From Candidatus Thorarchaeota archaeon (GTDB taxonomy: Archaea > Asgardarchaeota > Thorarchaeia > Thorarchaeales > Thorarchaeaceae), in contig SDNP01000004.1 in the NCBI GenBank assembly GCA_004524445.1, forward strand, positions 39,596-103,595: a stretch of 64,000 nucleotides of DNA, given 5' to 3'. Position 1 is the stretch's first letter, and each line of letters opens with the position of its first letter. The notes beneath the pieces are model-generated. The model was not told where the DNA came from. It saw only the letters and a program-made list of their open reading frames with translations, and did not search any database. A program made the translations under genes and the position numbers. Of the stretch, positions 17,941 through 27,608 are shown piece after piece.

Positions 17941-20030
17941 TTTTCACCTCCAATTGTAATTTTGACATCAACAGCAGATACACCTTTGCCTTTCTCGTAA
18001 GCAAAGGCCGGATTAATGTCAAGTTCCACAATTTCTTCAAAATCGGTGACAAGCTGACTGATTCGTAGAATAGTATCTTGAATTGCCACTATGTCGCTTG
18101 GCGGCTCCCCTCGTACACCCTCAAGCAAAGTGCCAATTTTGGTTTCTTTCATCAGTTCACTAGCATCACTTCTTGTCATGGGAGCGAGCCGAAAGGCAAT
18201 ATCCTTCAAGTAGTTTACAAATATGCCGCCAGCTCCAAACATTATGAGCGGCCCAAACTGAACATCCCGCGAGCATCCAATTATCAGCTCTTTTCCTTCT
18301 TCAGCCATCTCCTGCACATCCACACCATAGATGATGGCTTTGGGCATATGTTTCCGAGCGTTCTCAACGATTTCAAGAAACGCCGCTTCTACTTCTCGAG
18401 GTGTTTTGAGACCCACCTTAATACCGCCAATGTCGCTCTTGTGGACAATATCAGGACTAGCAATTTTTAACACCACAGGATATCCGAGTTCCTCTGCTTT
18501 TGCTGTGGCCTCCTCAGCACTGGTTGCCAGTCTGATTTTAGCTACAGGAATACCATAGCATTCCGCAATCGCATGAGCCTCACTGCCCAACAGAACTCGT
18601 CTTTCATCTTCGCGAACCTCCTGTATGATCTCCTTCACTCTGTCAGTATCAGCTTTATACTTGGGTATTGATTCATCCTTCACGCTATCTCTATTCAATA
18701 CATATTGATAGAGCTCAGCCAACGCATTAACAGCACGTTCCGGAAAGTCAAAGACTGGAATTCCTCCGTCTGTCAGGACAATTCTGGGATATACCATTGA
18801 ATTGCCACCCATGAATACAGCAAGCAGCGGCTTGTCCGGATATTTTTTGTGAGATTCAACAATCACTTGTGCAGTTTCTGTTTCTTTTGTCATGGCCTGA
18901 GGAGTAACCAGTACTAATACAGAGTCAACCTTCTCATCTCGCAGAGCTGCCTCTGTGCAAAGTGCATAGTCTTCAGGTTGAGCAGTCCCAAGCGCATCAA
19001 TCGGATTGTAGACTGCTGCTGCTGGAGGCAGCTCCTCTCGCAGAAGTTCAACTGTGTTCTGAGAGAGCTCCGCAATCTCTAATCCATGTGCTTCGCATGC
19101 ATCTGTGGTGATGATGCCAGGACCGCCTGCATTGGTGATAATTGCCACCTGATTTCCAGCTGGGAGATGCATATCATCAAACACGTTTGCGATATCAAAA
19201 AGCTCAGCCATACTGGTTGCTCGGCTTACGCCTGACTGTTTGAATGCGGTGTCATATGCGGTATCACTGCCTGCGAGAGATCCCGTGTGCGATGAAGCCG
19301 CTCTTGCCCCAGCTTGACTTACCCCAGACTTGATCACAAAGATGGGCTTCTTTTGAACTACTTTCTTGCACACATCCATAAATTTCCGTCCATCAACTAC
19401 GGATTCAATATAGAGCAGAACAAATGTTGAATCAGGGTCTCTTCCAAATGCCTGAATCAAGTCGGCTTCATCAAGTTGTGCCTTATTTCCCAGACTGACA
19501 AATTTGGAAAATCCAATTCTTTCCATGAGACTCCAATCTAGAATTCCCGTCATCAGAGCACCCGACTGAGATGCAAATGCGATTGTACCCTTTGAGGGTG
19601 TTCCTGCAGAGAATGAAGCATTGTAGGGCGCATGAGTGTTGATTATTCCGAGACAATTCGGACCCAGCATAACCATCCCGTGTTCTTCTGCAACTTTTGC
19701 TATTTCCTTTTCAGCCTCTGCTCCTTCATGTCCAATCTCTTTGAATCCGGCAGTTATGATTACCAATGCCTTGACTTCTTTTTCAGCGCATTGCTTAACA
19801 ACGGTCAGAACGTATTTGGCAGGAATGACTATAACAGCCATATCAACATCGCTAGCAATATCATTTACAGCTCTATATGCCTGATGTCCAAGAATTTCTC
19901 CAGCTTTTGGATTGACTGGATAGATTCTGCCGCCGAATCCGCTATCGATGAGATTTCGCATCACATCGTTGCCAAGTTTTCCCTTTGTTGCGGATGCGCC
20001 AATCACTGCAATCGATTTTGGATCGAACAT
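17937..20030 (-). CDS. ADP-forming acetate/acyl-CoA synthetase, fused alpha-beta subunits
   Basis: MFDPKSIAVIGASATKGKLGNDVMRNLIDSGFGGRIYPVNP CoA-binding domain; SQSGALMTGILDW; SSHTGSLAGSDTAYDTAFKQSGVSRA; ATP-grasp domain LGYPVVLKIASPDIVHKSDIGGIKVGL. Start at MFDPKS preferred over 20108. Confidence 0.94.
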   Translation of the reverse strand: MFDPKSIAVIGASATKGKLGNDVMRNLIDSGFGGRIYPVNPKAGEILGHQAYRAVNDIASDVDMAVIVIPAKYVLTVVKQCAEKEVKALVIITAGFKEIGHEGAEAEKEIAKVAEEHGMVMLGPNCLGIINTHAPYNASFSAGTPSKGTIAFASQSGALMTGILDWSLMERIGFSKFVSLGNKAQLDEADLIQAFGRDPDSTFVLLYIESVVDGRKFMDVCKKVVQKKPIFVIKSGVSQAGARAASSHTGSLAGSDTAYDTAFKQSGVSRATSMAELFDIANVFDDMHLPAGNQVAIITNAGGPGIITTDACEAHGLEIAELSQNTVELLREELPPAAAVYNPIDALGTAQPEDYALCTEAALRDEKVDSVLVLVTPQAMTKETETAQVIVESHKKYPDKPLLAVFMGGNSMVYPRIVLTDGGIPVFDFPERAVNALAELYQYVLNRDSVKDESIPKYKADTDRVKEIIQEVREDERRVLLGSEAHAIAECYGIPVAKIRLATSAEEATAKAEELGYPVVLKIASPDIVHKSDIGGIKVGLKTPREVEAAFLEIVENARKHMPKAIIYGVDVQEMAEEGKELIIGCSRDVQFGPLIMFGAGGIFVNYLKDIAFRLAPMTRSDASELMKETKIGTLLEGVRGEPPSDIVAIQDTILRISQLVTDFEEIVELDINPAFAYEKGKGVSAVDVKITIGGEK

Positions 20031-20329
20031 CACATCAATTCCTTTTTGTCTGTCCAATTTCCTACACAACCTCATGACAGTTAGATTCGTGCTTTTGGGG
20101 CAATGCATGAGTGATATAACTCATTGCCTAACGGCCGTGTAGGGAGGATGATTTCTACCACTAAAAAACTATGTTTCCTTCACCTCATCTCTTTGGATTG
20201 ATGAGGGTATCTACCCAGTATTACTCACTTCCATATTTATGTATGACCCAGGTGTTACTTAGATGAATACCTCGGTAGGCTCAATGTAGTACTGCCGAAA
20301 TCTTCACAGAGAGATAATTGGTGGAAAAA

Positions 20330-20470
20330 ATGAAACTTGTAACACTACATGTCCCAGAAACCTACATCGATGGATTGGAGAAATTGGTTGACAGCAATCT
20401 CTATCCCAATAGATCTGAGGCAATTCGTATAGCAATCCGTGACCTGCTTAAAAGAGAGCTCTGGGGTTAG
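20330..20470 (+). CDS. ribbon-helix-helix (CopG/NikR-like) DNA-binding protein
   Basis: 46 aa: MKLVTLHVPETYIDGLEKLVDSNLYPNRSEAIRIAIRDLLKRELWG; classic RHH pattern (beta strand, then PNRSEAIRxAIRDLL). In-frame GTG at 20321 is an alternative start. Below the length cutoff of the supplied ORF track. Confidence 0.85.
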   Translation: MKLVTLHVPETYIDGLEKLVDSNLYPNRSEAIRIAIRDLLKRELWG

Positions 20471-20793
20471 ATTCAGCCTTCACCTAGGACCGCCTTCGTG
20501 TGAGAAACGCCACGAACCTGTATGGCTGAGCGTCCACCCCGCCCTTTCATTTATGCAGAGTAATGAGATACAAGTGCAGGTCAAGATTTGATTTTGACTA
20601 CCGGCCTAGTAATGGGCAATTATTTCAGAACTGAATTTTGTTGATTGCGATTTTCCAAATTAGTTGGTTGAATATGGACCTATCCAGCAAAAACAGCAAA
20701 TCTTCATTGTGTCTACCTGAATTGCTTTAACTGGATAAATGATTACATTCATGTAAATTGCAATTTTGCTTTCCCCGTCAGGAGAAACCATTC

Positions 20794-21768
20794 ATGGACT
20801 CAGATGTCAAAGAAAAAATGAAACAACACAAGACCATCAGAGTTATTCGTGGTTGCCCTTGTTTCAAAGTCTTCGGTGATGAAAAGCTCTGTGTCAATGA
20901 CGACAGCATTTTGGAACTTGATGTTATGGAGATGGATCCATCGTTCTTCAATTTACATACAACGAAAGAATCACTAGAAAAAGAGAAGGCCGATAAGGGA
21001 AATCTATGTTATCTCTGCATATACTCCAACTATCCTGACAATAGGGTGTACTGTATTTCACAGGGTTGGAACCTTAGGATACATGGCAAGGACGTCAGAG
21101 CTGATGAGCTGGAAGATGCAATGCAATTTCTATCAACAACTGATAAATCCGCCAGTGCAGAACTATGTAGTGATTGTCTCTATAAATTCCTCCTCACTCT
21201 GGGAGAATCTTTTACCGACATTATGTCAGAAACTGAGAAAATGGAGGAAATCAAGAAATATGTTGATGAATTCTCCATCATGATAGCAATCAAGCTGAGT
21301 GAAACAGATGATCAGATGGGGGCAATAGGGCAATTAGAAGATAAGGGTGAAGAATTAGACCATGTTGCGATTATTCAGAGATACCTTATTCAACTTCAGG
21401 ACCAACAAAATGAATACGTGAAGATTCATGAGAGACTTGAGAGAGAGGACGCTCCGTGTTGGATATTAGATTTGATTGAGGAAAGGCAGAAACTGGCACG
21501 TCTTGAATTTCAATTTTACAGTCAAGTCCTTCTTCTGAGGAGCATTACCGATTTTCATTTGGTAATCAAAGTGCTGTATTTTATTCTGGAAACCTCTTCT
21601 AGAATTCTTGCGCTTAACTCGGACATCCACAGCAAAATCCCTTCAGAAGAATTCATCGAGAAAAGCAAATACGACGGTGAACTGGCTATACTTTTAAATT
21701 ATAAGAGCAAGGGCAGAGCTATTGAACATAACTTCGGAAACATTCTTCAAATCCTCGGAAGATTGTGA
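20794..21768 (+). CDS. uncharacterised Cys-rich protein, paralog A
   Basis: Start MDSDVKEKM preferred (CAGGAG upstream). Conserved GCPCFKVFGDEKLCVNDDSILELD, LCYLCIY, RVYCISQGWNLRIHGKDVRADEL, CSDCLY; helical C-terminus. Paralogous to the next ORF. Confidence 0.85.
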   Translation: MDSDVKEKMKQHKTIRVIRGCPCFKVFGDEKLCVNDDSILELDVMEMDPSFFNLHTTKESLEKEKADKGNLCYLCIYSNYPDNRVYCISQGWNLRIHGKDVRADELEDAMQFLSTTDKSASAELCSDCLYKFLLTLGESFTDIMSETEKMEEIKKYVDEFSIMIAIKLSETDDQMGAIGQLEDKGEELDHVAIIQRYLIQLQDQQNEYVKIHERLEREDAPCWILDLIEERQKLARLEFQFYSQVLLLRSITDFHLVIKVLYFILETSSRILALNSDIHSKIPSEEFIEKSKYDGELAILLNYKSKGRAIEHNFGNILQILGRL

Positions 21769-21802
21769 AAAAGATGGGATATGAATAGGGAAGAGAGCAG
21801 TA

Positions 21803-22702
21803 ATGAAGGAGCCAAAGGCATTCGGGTTCTGCCCCTGTTATAGGGACTTCAAGGGTGAAATCCTCTGTGTTAATGATGACGATATAATAGACATCGAACC
21901 CATGACGCTAGGCACAGACATTCTTGGATCCAATCCTACTACAGAGGAGATAGAGCGATTCAGGTGCGACGACGGCCAGACATGCTATATGTCCATTTAC
22001 ATAGACAATGGCGGAGTCTATTGTTTATCTCAGGGGTGGCCTATTCGTATTCATGGGAGAGATGTGTCTGCAGAAGACTTGATCACAGCACTCAGGCTCT
22101 ATTTCATTGGCGAGATTCAACCCACTCTTGATTGTGCAACTTGCATATACGGCATCCTCCTTGCTTTAGTAATGTCAGAAGAGAAGCAATTTGACTCAAT
22201 CAAAAGATACCTTGATGAGTTCTCTTTAAAAATCGCTATCAATCTGAGCGAACTAAGCTCAGTGGAAGATGAGGAAGAAATTGATTACTTCGGAATCGTC
22301 AGAGCATATCTTGTAGATCTCCTCGAACAACAGAAATTCTGGCACAAAGCACAAAGAGGTATAGAGGAAAAAGAAGAAGATGGAGATTGGCTGAAAATTC
22401 TGGCCAGGCATATGGAAACACTTGATCGTCTGCAATTCCAGTTCTATAGCCAGGTTCTGAATATAAGAGGGACTGAGAACCAAAGAATACTGGTTAGGAT
22501 GCTGTACCATATTCTGAATACCGCGAAGGATATCTTCGAGGCAAATGATGCAGTATCAACGATAATCATGTCTGATAGAGGCACGTCATACAGAAACAAT
22601 AATGATAACGATATTGCAAATAGAATGGAAGAGTACGTTGAGAGGAGCATGACCATCGACCACTTTTTCGGGAACATTCTAGATATAATGAAGTCCACAT
22701 AA
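21803..22702 (+). CDS. uncharacterised Cys-rich protein, paralog B
   Basis: GFCPCYRDFKGEILCVNDDDIIDIEPM, TCYMSIY, GVYCLSQGWPIRIHGRDVSAEDL, CATCIY, LQFQFYSQVLNIRG align end to end with paralog A. Confidence 0.85.
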   Translation: MKEPKAFGFCPCYRDFKGEILCVNDDDIIDIEPMTLGTDILGSNPTTEEIERFRCDDGQTCYMSIYIDNGGVYCLSQGWPIRIHGRDVSAEDLITALRLYFIGEIQPTLDCATCIYGILLALVMSEEKQFDSIKRYLDEFSLKIAINLSELSSVEDEEEIDYFGIVRAYLVDLLEQQKFWHKAQRGIEEKEEDGDWLKILARHMETLDRLQFQFYSQVLNIRGTENQRILVRMLYHILNTAKDIFEANDAVSTIIMSDRGTSYRNNNDNDIANRMEEYVERSMTIDHFFGNILDIMKST

Positions 22703-22782
22703 CTGCCAATTCGGTCGCTGCAGAGTCATTATGATTCCTAGAACAGACGACTTTGACTTCTGCCATTCAAATTTCTGATTAC

Positions 22783-23739
22783 TTAGTTGTCAAATCCGTA
22801 AGTATTGACAAGCCACTGCACATATTTCCTTACCCCATTTTCCAAGCTTGTTTTGGGTTGCCAACCCAACGACTTGAGCAGACTTATGTCAATATCCGTG
22901 ATTACAACGTCTCCTGCCCATCCCCTCTTAGAACCTGTATATTCAATCCTTGCCTCTTCCAAGTTGAGAGATTCCACTACCAATTCAGCTATGCGTGAAA
23001 CCTTGAGCCGCTCACCAGAACCAATGTTTATGGGAAGATAGCCCCCATCTATATTTTGTGATACGCAGAGTGTTGCATCAACTGCATCACTGACATACAT
23101 GTAGGATTTTTCTTGACGCCCATCTCCTAGGACCTCCAATCGTGAGGGGTTTCTCTTCAGCTTCATGAAGAAATCATATATGACTCCATGCGTTGAACGA
23201 GACCCAATGATATTGGCGAATCGTAAGCTTGCACATTTAATGCCGTAGAGCGTTGAAAAGGATGAAAGATACATCTCTACAGCACCCTTTGCAGCCCCGT
23301 AATTGCTTATCGGGCGGAATGCGGTCGACTCAGGCGTGGGAAACTCATCAGTTTCACCATAGACTGTTCCTCCTGAGGATGCAAAAAGAATCTTGGCAAC
23401 ATCATTCTTTCTGGATTCATCCAATAGTTTCATGCTCCCTACGACATTGATTTCAAAATCCCAATACGGTTTCTGGACACTAAGACGTACATCTGGCTGC
23501 GCTGCAAAATGCAAAACAATGTCAACATCTTCAAGAGCTCTTTCTAGGTCATCATTAGATGTTATCGATCCTTTGATGAAACGGAAGTTATCCTTGCTCA
23601 TATGGGATTCAATATTGGATTTCAAGCCCCCTGAGAGGTCATCTAGTACTACTACGTCGTTCTTTTCGATCAGGGAGTCAACCAAATGACTTCCGATAAA
23701 CCCAGCCCCGCCAGTTACCAGCACTCTACTCATATTCAA
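22783..23739 (-). CDS. NAD-dependent epimerase/dehydratase (UDP-glucose 4-epimerase-like SDR)
   Basis: RVLVTGGAGFIGSHLVDSLIEKNDVVVLDDLSGG; YGAAK catalytic motif. Confidence 0.92.
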   Translation of the reverse strand: MNMSRVLVTGGAGFIGSHLVDSLIEKNDVVVLDDLSGGLKSNIESHMSKDNFRFIKGSITSNDDLERALEDVDIVLHFAAQPDVRLSVQKPYWDFEINVVGSMKLLDESRKNDVAKILFASSGGTVYGETDEFPTPESTAFRPISNYGAAKGAVEMYLSSFSTLYGIKCASLRFANIIGSRSTHGVIYDFFMKLKRNPSRLEVLGDGRQEKSYMYVSDAVDATLCVSQNIDGGYLPINIGSGERLKVSRIAELVVESLNLEEARIEYTGSKRGWAGDVVITDIDISLLKSLGWQPKTSLENGVRKYVQWLVNTYGFDN

Positions 23740-23780
23740 GACCTAATCACGAAAAAAAGGCGGTTGATAAATATGTATTC

Positions 23781-24383
23781 CTAGACGGAAAAACGCGGGT
23801 CTTCCAGTATTGCTCGAATAAAATCTATGGCAGAATGAGTAACTCGTTCAATATTCCACTCATCAACAAACTCACGGTATAATCTCCATTCCTCCAAAAA
23901 TGCTGACCCGATAACTCCTAGCTCTTCTTTTGTAACTGGGTCACCTTTTCCCATCCCAGAGCAAATTTCAACCAGGGCATGAAGACCCCATTTCATATCG
24001 CCATCAGAACGTTCGAACACAAATGGGAAGCTCCGGCATACACCAGGCCGAGCAGGATGAACCATACACAAATTATCCTTCAGAAACACGCAAGAATCAT
24101 CTTCTAGCTTCTTAAGTGCAGGATATGCAGGTCCTCTTTCTGTTAAGACTGATGGTGTGTCTTGAAGACCCATTGGAATAGTTTCATCCTCGGGAACAAC
24201 ATAGAAGTCGAGAGCTCGCATCATTTGATTTGCAGAAAGTCCAAGAGCATACGCAAGCCTCGCAATATCTCTTCCATTTACCGTCACCAAAATTTGCTCG
24301 TGCCGACAACACGCCCCACATTGTGTGCATTCAAATCGAACGTCAGTAGATATGTCTTTCCTGCTATTGCCATTCTCAGACAG
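23781..24383 (-). CDS. YkgJ-family cysteine cluster protein (start codon unclear)
   Basis: ECTQCGACCRHEQILVTVNGRDIARLAYALG...CVFLKDNLCMVHPARPGVCRSFPF: Fe/Zn cluster family. The ORF track starts at TTG 24290, losing the CxxCxxCC motif; the frame is open upstream to a TAG at 24384-24386 but has no ATG/GTG/TTG. Confidence 0.75.
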   Translation of the reverse strand: MSENGNSRKDISTDVRFECTQCGACCRHEQILVTVNGRDIARLAYALGLSANQMMRALDFYVVPEDETIPMGLQDTPSVLTERGPAYPALKKLEDDSCVFLKDNLCMVHPARPGVCRSFPFVFERSDGDMKWGLHALVEICSGMGKGDPVTKEELGVIGSAFLEEWRLYREFVDEWNIERVTHSAIDFIRAILEDPRFSV

Positions 24384-24395
24384 CTAGGGCACGAC

Positions 24396-25562
24396 CTAAG
24401 AAAAAGTTTCGAGGTACTTCTTCAGCTTTGTGAGACCGTTTTCGATTGACTCCATATCAGTTGCATATGAGAATCTCAAATTGTAATCATAATCGGTACC
24501 AAATGCTACTCCGGGAGTGCTACATACTCCGACCATTTTCAGCAGCAGTTCTGCCAGGGTTGCACTGGTAAGTCCATATTCTGAGAAGTCTGGAAAGACA
24601 TAGAATGCACCCATAGGGTTAGCACACTGGATGCCTTCAATCTCACAAAAGAGCTCTGTTATGCGATCACGGCGCCTTTGATACTCGGCTCTAACATTCT
24701 CAATAAAGCTCTGATCTCCCCTTAAGGCTTCAATGCCAGCATGTTGAACAAACGATGTAGCACACGAAGTTGTATTTTGCTGAATACGTACCAAGTTATT
24801 GATAGATTCAGGATTGCCTATTGCGTAGCCTAGTCTCCAACCAGTCATAGAATAAGCTTTGGAAAACCCGCTTATTGCCATCGTACGCTCCATAGAGGGG
24901 TCAACTTTTAGCATACTCTTCTGTTCAAAGCCATCGTAGACTAATGCATCATATATCTCATCACTGAAGACCAAGAAATCATAGTCTTCTGCCACATCGT
25001 GTATCAGCTTCAAATCCTCTTCGTCTAACACCCCACCCGTTGGGTTATTCGGGCTATTGACTATGATAGCGCTAACATGCCTATTTGCACGAGCCTTCAA
25101 TAATTCCGGGTCCAGTTTGTAATCCATGCTAGTAGGTACATCAATTGGTTTTCCACCAGCAGTTCTTACCATGACGCGATATGTTGGCCAGGCCGGCGAC
25201 AAAACTAGGACATCATCTCCTTGGTCGATTGCAGCATAGAGCCCACCAAAGAGCGCCATCTTTGCCCCGGGTGTAACAATAACATTCCTTCTGCCATCAA
25301 TCTTAATCCCCCTTTTCCCATAGGTTTCTTCTATGGCGTCCAAGAGCGGAGGTATGCCCCGCGCGGGCGTGTAGCGTGTATGCCCAGCCTTGAGTGCATC
25401 GATTGCAGCGTCTACTATATTCTTCGGAGTGTCATAATCCGGCTGCCCAACCTCAAAGTGATAGACTTGTCGACCCTCTCGTTCAAGACGATTGGCCAAT
25501 TCAAACATCTTGAGGGTACCCGATGCCGGAATTCTTTCCATTATGTGAGATGTCCAGTCCAT
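24396..25562 (-). CDS. PLP-dependent aminotransferase, class I/II (AspC-like)
   Basis: YHFEVGQPDYDTPKNIVDAAIDAL, NSPNNPTGGVLDEEDL, SDEIYDALVYDG, SGFSKAYSMTGWRLGYAIG (PLP Lys). Confidence 0.95.
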   Translation of the reverse strand: MDWTSHIMERIPASGTLKMFELANRLEREGRQVYHFEVGQPDYDTPKNIVDAAIDALKAGHTRYTPARGIPPLLDAIEETYGKRGIKIDGRRNVIVTPGAKMALFGGLYAAIDQGDDVLVLSPAWPTYRVMVRTAGGKPIDVPTSMDYKLDPELLKARANRHVSAIIVNSPNNPTGGVLDEEDLKLIHDVAEDYDFLVFSDEIYDALVYDGFEQKSMLKVDPSMERTMAISGFSKAYSMTGWRLGYAIGNPESINNLVRIQQNTTSCATSFVQHAGIEALRGDQSFIENVRAEYQRRRDRITELFCEIEGIQCANPMGAFYVFPDFSEYGLTSATLAELLLKMVGVCSTPGVAFGTDYDYNLRFSYATDMESIENGLTKLKKYLETFS

Positions 25563-25625
25563 ATCAGACCCACCAAGGCGTGACTATAAGCACTCTACAG
25601 ATGTATGGTTCTTCTCTGAGTGGTA

Positions 25626-26471
25626 TTATATCCCTTTTGGCAACATACAATCTCTAAGACTCTTCTCAAGTAACGTCTTTTGATGTTCAGTACCATGTAC
25701 GTTGATATGGTCGACAGCAGCCTGCCCTAAGCCCTGATTGTGTGCCTTCAGAAGGTGAGGGATATCAAAGGGGTCAAATCCGAGTAGTTTCGCACAGTAG
25801 GAGTCGATAGCTACGGGGTCCTCTCCAACGACTACCCCACCAACGAATTTGGTCTTCTTTTCTTCTCGCTTGCCAAGAACAACATTTGTCATTTCAAGAA
25901 TGGTAAAATCGGGTTTGTAATGGAAGAGTAAGTCTTGCAACACATCATCGATTGCATCATGATATACAGACTTGTCTTTCTCGGGAATCAGGCCAAACAG
26001 ATTCTTAACAGACCCACCTATAGTACATATATTGGGTTCTGCCTTCAGAGTTGCGAGATTTACAAGAAATTGCGAGTTCTCTATTGTTTCTGGCATCTCA
26101 TGTTTTTGAAAGAAATTCCCCGGAAAATCCACAGGCACCTTCTCATCCTGGCTGAGATTCTTGAAGCGTACACGCTCAGATAACGCAGTAGTACAACCCA
26201 AATTATGGAAAGCGCTTTCTGCACTACGAATCGGATTGTCACTCTCAACAACAACCAGTTTCGCAATATCTTCAAACACATTCACTACAGACATCATCAT
26301 TCCTAGGGAGGTATTTCCAGGCAATGCAGGATCATATATGGATGGTTTGATGATAATTTCATCAATGCCCTCTGCGAACCGAACTGGTTGGGGAAGCTTT
26401 GAAATGGCGACAGATAAAGCCTCCAAGGGGTTCTTCTTCACGGCCACCGAAATATCAGTAGTTAATTGCAT
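25626..26471 (-). CDS. DUF362 domain-containing protein
   Basis: IIIKPSIYDPALPGNTS..., NLATLKAEPNICTIGGSVKNLFGLIPEKDKSVYH, VVGEDPVAIDSYCAKLLGFDP pattern of DUF362. Confidence 0.85.
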   Translation of the reverse strand: MQLTTDISVAVKKNPLEALSVAISKLPQPVRFAEGIDEIIIKPSIYDPALPGNTSLGMMMSVVNVFEDIAKLVVVESDNPIRSAESAFHNLGCTTALSERVRFKNLSQDEKVPVDFPGNFFQKHEMPETIENSQFLVNLATLKAEPNICTIGGSVKNLFGLIPEKDKSVYHDAIDDVLQDLLFHYKPDFTILEMTNVVLGKREEKKTKFVGGVVVGEDPVAIDSYCAKLLGFDPFDIPHLLKAHNQGLGQAAVDHINVHGTEHQKTLLEKSLRDCMLPKGI

Positions 26472-26582
26472 AGCTTACAATACCTATCGTGGGATTTTCA
26501 GTTGAGTGAAACGCCATAATTTGAGCAGGATCACTCGAACGAGATACAAAATCATCTCATTCACACTATTCGTATTCTTGAT

Positions 26583-27593
26583 TCAGGTTCCGAAGAATAA
26601 TCGCCTAGCTCTGCGCTTCCGCTCTTCCTCGCTATCGTCAGTTTCAGGTGGCGGCGGAGGCGGAGGGGGCGTTTGTTTCTCATTTTCTTCTGTCCCATCT
26701 GAAGCTTCGCCAACATCTTCGTCCTCCAAGTCCTCATCATCTTCTAATTCCTCGGGCACCGGCGGTTCATCCATCGGACTCCAAGATTTAGGTGCAGACA
26801 TTGATTCCTTCTCCGTGTATTCACCTTCGGAAGTTTCATCCATTTCTGACTCGTAGTCTTTCCAAGTGAAGGATGGTTCATCAGAATCCTCTAAATCAGA
26901 TGTGTCCACATCTTCTTCAATCTCAGAGTCTGTTTCCTCATGGCCAATAGCATCCGAGTCTATTGGTGCTACTTCTGCAATAGTATCTGCAGTTTCTATT
27001 GGCTCTTCACTTGAGGGCTCAGCGGGCTCTGTTTCTTCCAATTCATAGGGCATTGGCTCAGCTACTTCAAAATCCTCTTCGAAATCGCGTGCCTCACCAT
27101 CCGTCAATGATTCTTCACTCATTGAGGCAGTAGTTCCGGCGATTGAGTCAACCATGCCAGAAGACGATTCGTCTACAGATAACTCGTCATGTTCTTCTTC
27201 CGTCAAGTACTCTTCGTCGGATTCTTGTTCATACTCGGCATCTTCTGGAAAATGGCTGGATTCGAAATCCGTTCCGGGATGCTCATCTTCCAATTCTTCA
27301 TCTTCCTCATCAGCGTATTCTTTGTCATCTTTTTCCCTGTCGAATCTCAGACCTAGCTGTTCACTAAGACAGCTTTCACATCGTTTCGCAGCTGCAATCA
27401 GTCCATCATGAATAAACTCTTCGAGGGTTTTTGCATCCGCTTTGTATCTGCTTGACCATTTTACAAATGAATCGACCATTCTAAGGGCATCTCGGACACC
27501 CATCCAGTATTCATCTGATTTCTTCTTCTCGGAATTCAAATCGAGCACCACTCCGGAGCTTGTGATATATTGAGAAAAGGGTTTCCATAACAA
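26583..27593 (-). CDS. highly acidic low-complexity protein with polyproline and basic C-terminal tail
   Basis: 336 aa; residues ~100-300 dominated by E/D/S; C-terminus PPPPPPPPPETDDSEEERKRRARRLFFGT. Confidence 0.8.
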   Translation of the reverse strand: MLWKPFSQYITSSGVVLDLNSEKKKSDEYWMGVRDALRMVDSFVKWSSRYKADAKTLEEFIHDGLIAAAKRCESCLSEQLGLRFDREKDDKEYADEEDEELEDEHPGTDFESSHFPEDAEYEQESDEEYLTEEEHDELSVDESSSGMVDSIAGTTASMSEESLTDGEARDFEEDFEVAEPMPYELEETEPAEPSSEEPIETADTIAEVAPIDSDAIGHEETDSEIEEDVDTSDLEDSDEPSFTWKDYESEMDETSEGEYTEKESMSAPKSWSPMDEPPVPEELEDDEDLEDEDVGEASDGTEENEKQTPPPPPPPPETDDSEEERKRRARRLFFGT

Positions 27594-27608
27594 GTCTAGT
27601 ATTATAGG

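Noticed and set aside
20471-20790. Possible structured RNA in the gap between the RHH gene and the Cys-rich paralogs
   Set aside because: Some GC-rich segments are present but I could not form a tRNA cloverleaf or a convincing C/D or H/ACA pattern by eye.
26641-26676. GC-rich GGCGGCGGAGGCGGAGGGGGCG tract as a repeat or regulatory element
   Set aside because: On the minus strand it encodes the polyproline run of 26583-27593; codon-level low complexity is enough to explain it.
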